NCBI RefSeq assembly: GCF_002221525.1
Contig: NZ_CP011028.1
Location: 197,001 to 261,000, forward strand
Length of the DNA stretch: 64,000 nucleotides
DNA from: Pseudoalteromonas espejiana DSM 9414
GTDB lineage: Bacteria > Pseudomonadota > Gammaproteobacteria > Enterobacterales > Alteromonadaceae
Direction of reading: 5' to 3'
Part shown: positions 42,818 through 51,428 of the stretch, in pieces
Layout: the number at the start of each line of letters is the position of its first letter
Position numbering within the stretch: position 1 is the first letter of the stretch
The notes under the pieces: generated by a model
Told to the model about the DNA's origin: nothing
The model's input: the letters and a program-made list of their open reading frames with translations, nothing else
The model's database searches: none
Program-made: the position numbers and the translations under genes

Positions 42818-43519
42818 TTAATCGAGTTTAGACTCAATTAGCTCTAAGGCTTCTTCTAAAATAGTTTCTACGGCTTGTTTAGCGCGCTCTGGATTACGTG
42901 ATTTAATCGTATCTAAAATGTCAGCATGCTTAGCTACATCGGCCCCTGGTACACCTTTAATATGATTTGTATAACGAATACTTACACGCAGTGCGGTGCT
43001 AATAAACTCTGTTAGCTGCACAAAAAAGCGATTATTACTGGCCACTAATATACTGGTATGAAAGGCAATGTCGGCTTCAAGCGGATCGTCCAAGCCTTGG
43101 TCTGCATCGGCCATGCGAGCAAGTGCATTATCTATTTCAGCAAGTTGCTCTGCACTGGCATTTACAGCTGCAAGGGCGGCGGCTTGTGGCTCAAGCGCTA
43201 CACGTACTTGAGTAAACTCTTTTAATAAAGACAGTGACGGTTTACTGCTTAAAATCCAACGAAGTACGTCGGTATCAAACATATTCCAGCTGCTTTCTGG
43301 CAGTACGCGAATACCTTGCTTAGGGCGAGATGAAATAAGCCCCTTAGCAGAAAGCATTTTTACGGCCTCACGTGTTGCACTGCGGCTCACATCGTATTTA
43401 ACACATAGGTCAGCTTCAGATGGTAAACCTTCGTTTACTGGGTAGACGCCGCGCACAATTGCAAAGCCTAAATCATGGGTTAATTGTTGTGTTAAGTTTT
43501 GGCGAGGTTGGCTTTTCAT
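42818..43519 (-). CDS. GntR-family (FadR subfamily) transcriptional regulator
   Basis: A 233-residue regulator with an N-terminal winged helix (GLPSEADLCVKYDVSRSATREAVKMLSAKGLISSRPKQGIRV, about 27-71). A C-terminal all-helical FCD ligand domain follows, with metal/ligand histidines (EADIAFHTSILVASNNRFFVQL, VAKHADILDTI). FCD regulators typically sense sugar acids or related acids. It is convergent with alpha-galactosidase and divergent from the SDR-DgoK pair, so it likely controls these genes and perhaps the whole galactose region through the shared AT-rich palindromes. Its own upstream region holds ATATCATATATCATAT (43554-43569), so autoregulation is plausible. Confidence 0.9.
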   Translation of the reverse strand: MKSQPRQNLTQQLTHDLGFAIVRGVYPVNEGLPSEADLCVKYDVSRSATREAVKMLSAKGLISSRPKQGIRVLPESSWNMFDTDVLRWILSSKPSLSLLKEFTQVRVALEPQAAALAAVNASAEQLAEIDNALARMADADQGLDDPLEADIAFHTSILVASNNRFFVQLTEFISTALRVSIRYTNHIKGVPGADVAKHADILDTIKSRNPERAKQAVETILEEALELIESKLD

Positions 43520-43550
43520 TGAGCGGTATCCGAGTGAGTCATTGCTTTAT

Positions 43551-43593
43551 TATATATCATATATCATATTAATGTACGTAAGGATATGATATA
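43551..43593. promoter_or_regulatory. ATATCATA-type sites between the GntR and SDR genes
   Basis: The intergenic region has overlapping ATATCATAT copies (about 43554-43569) and ATATGATATA (43584-43593). These share the core of the galE operator. Their place between the divergent genes suits dual control by the GntR protein. Confidence 0.45.
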
Positions 43594-43693
43594 AACTTTG
43601 TAAAAGGCAATTATTTTAACACAGCTGTAACACGAATCCCCAAGCAAAAGTGTTTAGTTTAAGTGGCGCAGTCTGTTTTATGGAGAAACGCAT

Positions 43694-44452
43694 TTGAATA
43701 CCCACGCTCAATATCACAGTATTTCTGGTAAGGTCGTTTTTATTACTGGTGGCGCATCTGGCATTGGCAGAGCAATGGTTAAAGCGTTCGCCGAACAAAA
43801 TGCAAAAATTGCCTTTATAGATATAAATAACGACGCTGCGCAGTCGCTCATTGCCTCATTACCCAACGCCAAATTATGGTTTAGACAAGTTGATGTAACC
43901 GACTCAAATGCTTTGCAGCAATCATTAGTAGATGCATGCGCAGCATTAGGTGCCATTAATATACTGGTAAATAATGTAGCAAACGACCGCCGCCAAGCCA
44001 GTGAAGATGTTACCGTACAAGATTGGGATCAATGCCTACAAATTAACTTAAACCCTGCCTTTTTTGCCTCGCAAGTGGCTATGTCATTTATGAAAGACGA
44101 AGGGGCTGGCAGCATTATTAACTTTAGCTCTATTAACGCCATTATGGGTCAGCCTCAAATGGCGGGTTATGTCACTGCAAAAGCAGGCCTAATTGGCATG
44201 ACCAAAGCACTAGCGCGCGATTATGGTGAGTTTGGCATAAGAGTAAATGCGATTTTACCTGGTTGGGTTGCCACCGACCGCCAGCTTGCCAGCTGGTTTA
44301 CTCAAGAAGAGCAAGTAAAGTGGATGGAAGCCATGGCGCTTAAAAAGCTAGTAACACCAGAAGACGTTGCTAACCTTGCGCTCTTTTTAGCCGCAGATGA
44401 AAGCAGTATGATCACCGGCCAAGGCATTAAAATTGATGGTGGGAGGCTTTAA
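43694..44452 (+). CDS. SDR-family dehydrogenase, possible galactose dehydrogenase
   Basis: A 252-residue classical short-chain dehydrogenase. It shows TGGASGIG (NAD-binding), D61-type VDVTDSN, NNVAN, the catalytic S and YVTAK (GYVTAKAG), and C-terminal GQGIKIDGG. It starts with TTG at 43694, with GGAG at 43682-43685. It is joined to a DgoK-like kinase gene. In De Ley-Doudoroff galactose catabolism an SDR often acts as galactose (or fucose) 1-dehydrogenase, so oxidation of galactose to galactonolactone is proposed from context only. Divergent from the GntR gene. Confidence 0.82.
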   Translation: MNTHAQYHSISGKVVFITGGASGIGRAMVKAFAEQNAKIAFIDINNDAAQSLIASLPNAKLWFRQVDVTDSNALQQSLVDACAALGAINILVNNVANDRRQASEDVTVQDWDQCLQINLNPAFFASQVAMSFMKDEGAGSIINFSSINAIMGQPQMAGYVTAKAGLIGMTKALARDYGEFGIRVNAILPGWVATDRQLASWFTQEEQVKWMEAMALKKLVTPEDVANLALFLAADESSMITGQGIKIDGGRL

Positions 44453-44453
44453 G

Positions 44454-45398
44454 TTGCAGCACTCTGACTTATTTATTGCCGTAGATTGGGGAACCAGCCA
44501 TTTACGTGCTTATTTGTGTAGCGTAAGTAAAGATAAGCTACTAACGCTAATAGCGCAGCGCGATGGCCCTGGCGTTATTAGAGATAAGCAAAATTTTGAG
44601 CATACACTTATAGGTGTTATAGCTCCATGGACTAGTGAATACGGTGTATTACCTATTTATATGGCAGGGCAAATTACCTCAAGTATAGGTTGGCAAGAAA
44701 CCCCCTATTTAGCATGCCCTATAAACCCTGAAAACCTGCTCAGTGCAGCTGTTAATTTTGAGTGTTCTGGTAACAAAGTCAGTGCGTTACCGGGTACAAA
44801 ATGCACATTACAAAATAATTTGTTTGATGTCATGCGCGGCGAAGAGCTACAAATATTAGGGTTTTTAAAACAAAATCCAGCCTATCAGCGCGGCAACGTA
44901 TTAATTTGTTTACCAGGTACACATACTAAATGGGTGCTGTTAAAAGAGGGCAAAATAATCTGTTTTAAAACGGCGATGACTGGCGAATTATACGATTTAC
45001 TCTGTCATCAAAGTGTTCTTATTCCTAATGATTGCGAAGCTGGGGAGTTTGATTGGCATGCGTTTGAGCAAGGTTGCGAGCTTACTTTAGGCAGTGATAG
45101 TGGAAATTTAGCACACGGTATTTTTAGTGTGCGTACTCGCCAACTTTCAAAAGAGCTAACGCCAGTGCAAGCAAAGGCGTATTTATCGGGCGTGTTAATT
45201 GGTAGTGACGTACGTGCCGCGCGCCATGCAAGCGAATGGCAATTGGTGGCTAATTCAAAGGTGGTGGTTATTGGCACACAGCAGCTAAATAAGTGCTTTA
45301 CCCATGCGCTAAATTGTATAGGCGTAGAATGCCTAGAATTTGATGTTAAAACAGCAACCTTAAGCGGTTTTAACTACTTGTTTAATACAAAAAGGTAA
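44454..45398 (+). CDS. dgoK: 2-dehydro-3-deoxygalactonokinase (DgoK family)
   Basis: DgoK phosphorylates 2-keto-3-deoxygalactonate in the De Ley-Doudoroff pathway. I prefer a TTG at 44454, one base after the SDR stop and seven bases after GGGAGG (44441-44446), over an earlier in-frame start at 44433. It gives 314 residues beginning LQHSDLFIAVDWGTSHLRAYL. Family motifs are VDWGTSHLRAY, the MRGEELQILGFL segment, LPGTHTKWVLLKEGKI, FKTAMTGELYDLL and LSGVLIGSDVRAA. The usual partner aldolase (dgoA) and dehydratase are absent nearby. The stop codon lies in the end of a MITE-like repeat. Confidence 0.85.
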   Translation: MQHSDLFIAVDWGTSHLRAYLCSVSKDKLLTLIAQRDGPGVIRDKQNFEHTLIGVIAPWTSEYGVLPIYMAGQITSSIGWQETPYLACPINPENLLSAAVNFECSGNKVSALPGTKCTLQNNLFDVMRGEELQILGFLKQNPAYQRGNVLICLPGTHTKWVLLKEGKIICFKTAMTGELYDLLCHQSVLIPNDCEAGEFDWHAFEQGCELTLGSDSGNLAHGIFSVRTRQLSKELTPVQAKAYLSGVLIGSDVRAARHASEWQLVANSKVVVIGTQQLNKCFTHALNCIGVECLEFDVKTATLSGFNYLFNTKR

Positions 45399-45562
45399 TA
45401 CTAATCCGTAATAATATTTAATCATTTTGCGGGGCTAACGTGTCGCTAGCTTCGTTAAAAAATTCTCATTTAGAACAACTAAATAGCGAATTTTTTGCCT
45501 AGTTATCAACGCATTTTTCCATCCTCAAAATAGAACACTTAATTATGCGGATTGGTATAATA
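45396..45562. repeat. MITE-like element with inverted ends
   Basis: The left end TAATACTAATCCG and the right end (reverse complement TATACCAATCCGCATAATTA) form imperfect terminal inverted repeats about 20-25 bp long around a roughly 120-bp AT-rich interior without an ORF. The same ends make the 43-bp element at 40261. The first three bases are the dgoK stop codon. It looks like a non-autonomous element typical of intergenic regions. Confidence 0.65.
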
Positions 45563-45575
45563 ACCCCGCAGATAC

Positions 45576-45611
45576 AAAAAACCCTCTACATTATAATTAT
45601 GTAGAGGGTTT
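45576..45611 (-). terminator. Rho-independent terminator of glpD
   Basis: ACCCTCTACA (45581-45590) pairs with TGTAGAGGGT (45600-45609). The A run on the left gives the T tail on the minus strand. Confidence 0.9.
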
Positions 45612-45633
45612 ATTGATTTATATGTTTTGCGTT

Positions 45634-47139
45634 TTATGCTGTTTTAGCAGCTTGGCTTTGCTCAATATAATGATTAAGTGTAGCGACTTGTGCGTCATTA
45701 AAACGAAGACCTAACTTACTTCTACGCCATAAAATGTTGTACGCATTACCAGCCCATTCTTGATTAAGTAAATAATCTACTTCAGCAGCAAATAAGCCAT
45801 GGCCAAAATCTTGCCCTAAATCACCAAGCTGTACAGCATCGCCTAAAATAATTTTTGCGCGAGTACCGTACGTTCGCACAAAGCGTTTTAATGTAAGCGC
45901 TGGTAACCAAGGGTAACGGGCTTTAAGCTCGCTGCTAAGTGCTTCTACGCTACTAAAGTCCCCACCAGGTAGTGCACTGTGCTTAGTCCATGCTTCGCTC
46001 ATTTGCGGGTAAAATTCTTCGAGTTTGTTTACAGCGGCCTCAGCAAGTTTACGGTAAGTGGTAATTTTACCGCCAAACACACTGAGCAGTGGCGTGCTGT
46101 CACCTTCGCTCGAAAGCTCTAGTTTGTAATCGCGTGTTACTTTTTGCGCATTAACCGATTCGTCATCAAGTAATGGGCGAACACCTGAGAAGGTATGTAC
46201 TATATCTTCGCGTTTAATGTGGTTTTTAAAGTAACTGTTAGTAATATCAATTAAGTAATCGATTTCTTCATCACTAATTTTAACGTCTTGCGCTGCACCG
46301 TTATGTTCAACATCGGTGGTGCCAACAAGTGAGTAGTCGTCCTCAAATGGAATAACAAATACAATACGTTGGTCTTTATTTTGTAAAATGTACGCTTGTT
46401 TTTCATCGTGAATACGCGGCACCACAATGTGGCTGCCTTTAACAAGGCGAATATTTTGTGGTGACTTTTCTATTAGTGCTTCGTCAAATAACTTTGCAAC
46501 CCAAGGGCCTGCGGCATTAACAATACCTTTGGCTTTAATCGTCTGTTGCGCTTTGCTTTGCTGTTGCTCAAGCGTAACCTGCCATTGGTTATCGATGCGT
46601 TTTGCGCTTACACATTTGGTTTGCGTAGCAATGGTAGCGCCTTTATCTTGCGCGGCTAGGGCATTTAAAATAACTAAACGAGAGTCATCAACCCAACCAT
46701 CAGAGTACTCAAAACCTTTAGTGATCGAAGGCTCTAACACACTATTTTCACCAAACTTAATACCACGAGAACCTGCTAGTGTTTCGCGCTTAGCTAAGTT
46801 GTCGTACATAAATAAGCCAATACGAATCATCCACGCAGGGCGCAGGTGTTTTTGATGCGGTAATCTAAAGGTGAGCGGCCACATAATATGCGGTGCATTT
46901 TTAAGTAGCACTTCACGCTCGGCAAGTGCTTCTTTTACAAGTCTAAACTCGTAATGCTCAAGGTAGCGCAAACCACCGTGGATCAGCTTAGAACTATTTG
47001 AAGACGTTGCACTGGCAAGATCTGATTGTTCGCATAAAAGAACTTTTAATCCTCTGCCTGCTGCATCAGCTGCTATTCCAGTGCCGTTTACACCGCCACC
47101 GATGACGAGTAAGTCATATTCGTTATCTGCTAATTCCAC
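45634..47139 (-). CDS. glpD: Aerobic glycerol-3-phosphate dehydrogenase
   Basis: GlpD is a peripheral inner-membrane flavoenzyme that oxidises glycerol-3-phosphate to dihydroxyacetone phosphate and passes electrons to quinone. The 501-residue protein has the usual length. It shows the FAD motif DLLVIGGGVNGTGIAADAAGRGLKVLLCEQSDLASATSSNSSKLIHGGLRYLE, NAAGPWV, VGTTDVEHNG, SGVRPLLDDE and FGGKITTYRKLAE. It lies downstream of glpK on the same strand with 180 bp between, so it may be in the same transcript or separately promoted. glpF and a GlpR gene are not in the window. Confidence 0.97.
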   Translation of the reverse strand: MELADNEYDLLVIGGGVNGTGIAADAAGRGLKVLLCEQSDLASATSSNSSKLIHGGLRYLEHYEFRLVKEALAEREVLLKNAPHIMWPLTFRLPHQKHLRPAWMIRIGLFMYDNLAKRETLAGSRGIKFGENSVLEPSITKGFEYSDGWVDDSRLVILNALAAQDKGATIATQTKCVSAKRIDNQWQVTLEQQQSKAQQTIKAKGIVNAAGPWVAKLFDEALIEKSPQNIRLVKGSHIVVPRIHDEKQAYILQNKDQRIVFVIPFEDDYSLVGTTDVEHNGAAQDVKISDEEIDYLIDITNSYFKNHIKREDIVHTFSGVRPLLDDESVNAQKVTRDYKLELSSEGDSTPLLSVFGGKITTYRKLAEAAVNKLEEFYPQMSEAWTKHSALPGGDFSSVEALSSELKARYPWLPALTLKRFVRTYGTRAKIILGDAVQLGDLGQDFGHGLFAAEVDYLLNQEWAGNAYNILWRRSKLGLRFNDAQVATLNHYIEQSQAAKTA

Positions 47140-47319
47140 CGAGCTAACCTTTTTATTTGTAATATAAATAAGACATATAGCATCATAAAGCTGTGGCCCT
47201 TATTTGACAATAGATAACCGCGCTTTTTGCTTGTTAATTTTTAATCCTGATCTTTTTAAAAACACCCTGCGTACAACGCGCTATTTGCCTAAGCTAAAGG
47301 TGTTTTATAGGCCGCTAAC

Positions 47320-48840
47320 TTAATTAGCGGCTGGTATTTGCTGTTGTTGGCAATCGTCACTAGATAAACGAACTTGCGCTACACAGTGCTGCCATTTTGC
47401 GTATAAATCGTTACGCTCATCGGCGCTCATTGTTGGCTCAAAACGACGGTCACAGGTCCACATTTTTGCCAGCTGCTCAGTCGACTCGTAAATACCTGTT
47501 TGTAAGCCTGCTAAGTATGCTACGCCTAAAGAGGTGGTTTCGGTCACTGTTGGGCGCTCTACGGTTGCGCCTAAAATGTTAGATAAAAAGGTAAGCACCC
47601 AGTTATTTTTCACCATACCGCCATCTACACGTAACACGCTTGGGCGTAAGCCATCACGTTCCATTGCTTTTTGTAAATCTTTGGTTTGATAACCCACCGA
47701 TTGAAGCGCTGCTGCAACAATAGTGCTAATGCCAGAGTCGCGCGTTAAACCTAAAATGGCACCACGTGCGTTCGGGTCCCAATATGGTGCGCCTAAACCT
47801 GTAAACGAAGGCACTAAAAATACCCCATGATCGAGCGGTACATCTTTTACTAATGATTCGCTCTCGCCGGCATGGCTTAATAGTTTTAAGCCTTCAACAA
47901 TCCACTGCATAGTGGCGCCTGCCATAAAAATACTGCCTTCAATGGCGTAAGTTGGCTTGCCATTTAGTCTATAAGCAACCGTAGTCAGTAAGCGGTTTTC
48001 AGATGTGAGCGCTTTTTCGCCGGTATTAAGCATTAAAAAACAGCCCGTACCGTAAGTGCTTTTTGCCATACCTTGTTCAAAACATGCATGGCCAACAAGG
48101 GCTGCTTGTTGATCGCCGGCAATACCACAAACTCGAATAGGTGCGCCAAAAATATCGTCGCTGGTTGAGCCAAATTCGTCGGCTGAGTCCATCACTTTCG
48201 GCAGCATAGATTCAGGAATTTCGAATAAATCGAGTAACTCTTGATCCCATTGCTGAGTATGGATATTAAATAACATAGTGCGCGATGCGTTAGTTGCATC
48301 GGTACGGTGCTCTTTGCCACCCGTTAGGTGCCAAAGTAAATAGGTATCAACGGTGCCAAAAGCCAGCTCTCCTGCAAGGGCTTGCTCACGTGCGCCTTCT
48401 ACGTTATCTAAAATCCAGCGCACTTTGGTGGCCGAAAAATACGGGTCTAGTAGTAGGCCTGTTTTGTCACTAATCGTTTGGCAAAGCTCGTCAGTACTTA
48501 GGCTTTCGCAGTAATCACTGGTGCGGCGGTCTTGCCAAACAATCGCGTTATAAATTGGCTTGCCTGTTTTTTTATTCCACACTAAAGTGGTTTCGCGCTG
48601 GTTGGTGATACCAATGGCAATAATTTCTTCAGGCTTTACGTTTTTATCGGCTAGCACTTTGCGGCTTGTACTTAGCACTGTTTGCCAAATATCGTTAGGG
48701 TCGTGTTCTACCCAGCCATTTTGCGGAAAATGCTGCGAAAATTCTTGTTGTGCTGTACCAAAAACGTCTGCATCTTTTGTAAACAAGATGGCCCGAGAGC
48801 TTGTGGTTCCTTGATCAATTGAGAGTATGTATTTGGACAT
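47320..48840 (-). CDS. glpK: Glycerol kinase
   Basis: GlpK phosphorylates glycerol to glycerol-3-phosphate, trapping it in the cell and feeding GlpD. The 506-residue FGGY kinase shows [104 protein letters not shown] and [22 protein letters not shown]. The stop codon lies in a GC-rich stem (47311-47318 with 47324-47331) without a T run. It sits between the two halves of the galactose region. Confidence 0.98.
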   Translation of the reverse strand: MSKYILSIDQGTTSSRAILFTKDADVFGTAQQEFSQHFPQNGWVEHDPNDIWQTVLSTSRKVLADKNVKPEEIIAIGITNQRETTLVWNKKTGKPIYNAIVWQDRRTSDYCESLSTDELCQTISDKTGLLLDPYFSATKVRWILDNVEGAREQALAGELAFGTVDTYLLWHLTGGKEHRTDATNASRTMLFNIHTQQWDQELLDLFEIPESMLPKVMDSADEFGSTSDDIFGAPIRVCGIAGDQQAALVGHACFEQGMAKSTYGTGCFLMLNTGEKALTSENRLLTTVAYRLNGKPTYAIEGSIFMAGATMQWIVEGLKLLSHAGESESLVKDVPLDHGVFLVPSFTGLGAPYWDPNARGAILGLTRDSGISTIVAAALQSVGYQTKDLQKAMERDGLRPSVLRVDGGMVKNNWVLTFLSNILGATVERPTVTETTSLGVAYLAGLQTGIYESTEQLAKMWTCDRRFEPTMSADERNDLYAKWQHCVAQVRLSSDDCQQQQIPAAN

Positions 48841-49048
48841 GATATTTGTGTTATTTATCTTATCTTATATATGACTAGATTGCCTTTAACTAAGATTAAT
48901 GGCAACGATTTTTTCTTAAAATAGCCGATTAAAAAATAAACATACTGTTTTTATTTGCTAACTCTTTTAAATAACAGGCGTTTTATTGCGGCATAATTTT
49001 AAGTGCGAGTGCGGCTATTTATAAAAATAACCGCTTAAAAACTTAATA
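48841..49048. other. glpK promoter region
   Basis: AT-rich gap of 208 bp. No convincing GlpR operator was seen. An imperfect stem GCGGCTATTT/AAATAACCGC (49011-49034) lies just past the hydrolase stop and may help end the gal-operon transcript, though it lacks a T run. Confidence 0.35.
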
Positions 49049-50377
49049 TTACTTGGTGTAAGGTGTGGCTTGCTGCCAATCCAAACCTGTTGAAAAGCGA
49101 TTATCAAACCCGTGCCATTGTGGCAGCGGCTTACCATCAACAACCGCTTGATCGCCGTTTTGTGGCAAATCTAAGTATTCACATTGACTGGTAATGCCTT
49201 TTACATGGCAGTCCATCATGGCAAGTACAAAGTGTTTGTTAGTCTCGTTTAGGGTGCGCATAGACCACGATGGTTCGTAGTAATGGCCAATATCTAGTTC
49301 GCTACTACTTTGTGCAATAGCAGGCGCAGGGTGCGGTGCAATATTATGGCGAGCATTTTTGTAAGTAAGCATGTACTTATCTGAGCTGCCTGTTTGGTTG
49401 TAAAGGTTTTTAATACCTTCATAACCGGATATATCATCTAAACTGCCCGCTACATAAAGCGAAGGTACTTTAATGTTTTGCATAGCATCGGCATTAAATA
49501 GGTTATGTTGCCCACCCCACGGTGCAAAGGCCACCATGGCTTTAATGCGTGTATCTACTTGTGGGTTTTTATATTGCCCACCAGCACAGCTATTTAGTAA
49601 TTGCTGAACTTGCTTAATTTTTGCTGGGTCTTTCATGCCCGTAAACATTGCGGTTGTTTGCTCATTAAAATCATAGCAACCACCAATTGTATTTACCGCA
49701 CCAAAGCCACCCATAGAATAGCCAATAACACCTGCGCTGTTGTTATCTACTTGCTTGCTGGCAAAGTTGTTTTGCTCATTAAAGTAATTAAGTACAAATT
49801 GCTGATCGCGAGAGCGGTTTATAAGCGTGCTAAAAAAGCCCGAAAACGGTGCGTTTTTAAAATCAACATCAGCATTAGTTGAGTCGGTATGATCAAGTGC
49901 AGCAACTATGTATCCGTGCGACGCTAAATGCTCGCCAAGGTAGTACATAATGGTGCGATAGCCGGTATAACCGTGCGAAAGCACAATAACAGGGTAGTGC
50001 TCTTTATTATTAATGGCTACATCGCGCATTGCATCGGCTTGTAAGGTAAATGCTTTACCTGTGCGTGTTACATCGCTGTAGCTAGTTAGTGGTGCCTTTG
50101 CCGTGTCTGCTGCCGGATACCACACTTCTACTTTTAAAGGGCGATCTTTTTGAGTTTGTGTTGCTGGGTCAAACTGCGCTGGGTTTACTAAATCAAGCGT
50201 TTGTACGCCAACGCTGTAGCTACCTTTAGCAGCAAGCTCAGGGAGCACTTCGCTAGTGATTGGCGGGTAAAGTTGCTCAGGCATGTTTTGAGCTGCAAAA
50301 ACGGCAATTGCCGATAAGCAGCTCGTTGCTAATATCAAGGCTTTTGAAAGCGCCTTAAATGTGTGTGTGGTTGTCAT
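49049..50377 (-). CDS. Secreted alpha/beta hydrolase (PAF-acetylhydrolase/dienelactone-hydrolase-like)
   Basis: A 442-residue alpha/beta hydrolase with an N-terminal signal (about 1-30, ALILATSCLSAIAVFA). The oxyanion region is VIVLSHGYTGYRTIMYYLGEHLASHGYIVAALDHTDSTN, the nucleophile serine lies in GVIGYSMGGFGA, and the late histidine is in KNARHNIAPHP. This architecture is found in lipases related to plasma platelet-activating-factor acetylhydrolase. The substrate is unknown, perhaps an ester or acetyl group on a glycan given its place 30 bp after the oxidoreductase at the end of the gal operon. Confidence 0.82.
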   Translation of the reverse strand: MTTTHTFKALSKALILATSCLSAIAVFAAQNMPEQLYPPITSEVLPELAAKGSYSVGVQTLDLVNPAQFDPATQTQKDRPLKVEVWYPAADTAKAPLTSYSDVTRTGKAFTLQADAMRDVAINNKEHYPVIVLSHGYTGYRTIMYYLGEHLASHGYIVAALDHTDSTNADVDFKNAPFSGFFSTLINRSRDQQFVLNYFNEQNNFASKQVDNNSAGVIGYSMGGFGAVNTIGGCYDFNEQTTAMFTGMKDPAKIKQVQQLLNSCAGGQYKNPQVDTRIKAMVAFAPWGGQHNLFNADAMQNIKVPSLYVAGSLDDISGYEGIKNLYNQTGSSDKYMLTYKNARHNIAPHPAPAIAQSSSELDIGHYYEPSWSMRTLNETNKHFVLAMMDCHVKGITSQCEYLDLPQNGDQAVVDGKPLPQWHGFDNRFSTGLDWQQATPYTK

Positions 50378-50407
50378 TGTGTATCCTTGTTGTGTGTATT
50401 TTTATTA

Positions 50408-51409
50408 TTAATTTAGATTGTTAGACTCAACGCTATCACTGTATTTAAGCTGCCACTGCGCCCGTAGCTCATCCATTATATTCATAACTCTTAGGCTAGT
50501 ACTGAGCGGTAATACATCACTTTGTGTTTGCTGCTGTAAAATACACTCACTAACGTGATCAATTTCAAACTTAAAGTTTTCATCGTCATTAAAGCTAAAA
50601 TCAAAGCGCTGCATTTGTTGCGCGTTTAAATGTAGCTCTAGTGACTGAGCCCCCACAAATTCATCAATACGAATATATCCATACTCACCTAAAATACAGG
50701 CTTGAGTAGGGCCATTTTGTTGCAAAGCGCTGCTTAGCTGTGCAAATTGGCCTTGGCCGTAATTTATAAGGGTTACGCTTCGCTCATCTACGCTGGTCGT
50801 GCTTTTATGTACTAATGATTTAATTTGCTCAGGGGCTTTATTAAATACCACATCGGCAATTGATATAGGGTAAATGCCTAAATCAAGCAAGGCGCCGCCA
50901 GCGGTTGCAGGGTTCATTAATCGGTGTGATGAATCAAACTCACCCGCTAGGCTAAAGTTGGCATTCACACTGTGTACTTTGCCTATTACGCCTTCGCTTA
51001 ATAGTAGTTGCAGTTTTACTATTGCTGGTAAAAAGCGCATCCATACACCTTCCATTAAAAAGCGGTTTTGCTGCTGCGCTAGTTCTTTAAGTGTAATGAG
51101 TTGCTGAGCATTAACAGTAATCGGTTTTTCGCTGAGTACATGCTTATTGTGTGTTAAGCATTGCGCTATGGCTTTAAAGTGTTGCTCGTGGGTATTGGCA
51201 ATATAAATGGCATCAATATTTGGGCATTGCATAAGGGCTTGGTAGCTCTCATAGCCTTTAATTGAATAGTGTGTGGCAAACTCATTTGCGCGCTGCTCAC
51301 TCGTCGATGCAGCGCCAATAAGCTGAGCATCAGCGCAATGCGCAATGCTCTTAGCAAAGGTGTGAGCAATATTGCCACACCCAATAATTCCCCAATTAAC
51401 CTTTGCCAT
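50408..51409 (-). CDS. Gfo/Idh/MocA-family oxidoreductase
   Basis: A 333-residue NAD(P)-dependent sugar oxidoreductase. It has an N-terminal Rossmann domain (WGIIGCGNIAHTFAKSI), the EKP motif (HVLSEKPITVNAQQL) and a C-terminal alpha/beta substrate domain (GGALLDLGIYPISIADVVF). Members oxidise sugars, inositol or sugar nucleotides; trans-1,2-dihydrobenzene-diol/xylose dehydrogenases look similar. It follows galK by 19 bp in the gal operon, so a galactose or galactoside substrate is likely. Confidence 0.88.
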   Translation of the reverse strand: MAKVNWGIIGCGNIAHTFAKSIAHCADAQLIGAASTSEQRANEFATHYSIKGYESYQALMQCPNIDAIYIANTHEQHFKAIAQCLTHNKHVLSEKPITVNAQQLITLKELAQQQNRFLMEGVWMRFLPAIVKLQLLLSEGVIGKVHSVNANFSLAGEFDSSHRLMNPATAGGALLDLGIYPISIADVVFNKAPEQIKSLVHKSTTSVDERSVTLINYGQGQFAQLSSALQQNGPTQACILGEYGYIRIDEFVGAQSLELHLNAQQMQRFDFSFNDDENFKFEIDHVSECILQQQTQSDVLPLSTSLRVMNIMDELRAQWQLKYSDSVESNNLN

Positions 51410-51428
51410 GCTTATTCCTTAATGATGT

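Noticed and set aside
46427..46855. 142-codon plus-strand frame inside glpD
   Set aside because: Antisense to conserved glpD motifs; cysteine-rich composition typical of shadow frames.
47311..47331. GC-rich hairpin at the glpK stop as a terminator
   Set aside because: The stem is good but covers the stop codon and has no T run on the minus strand, so I do not call it a terminator.
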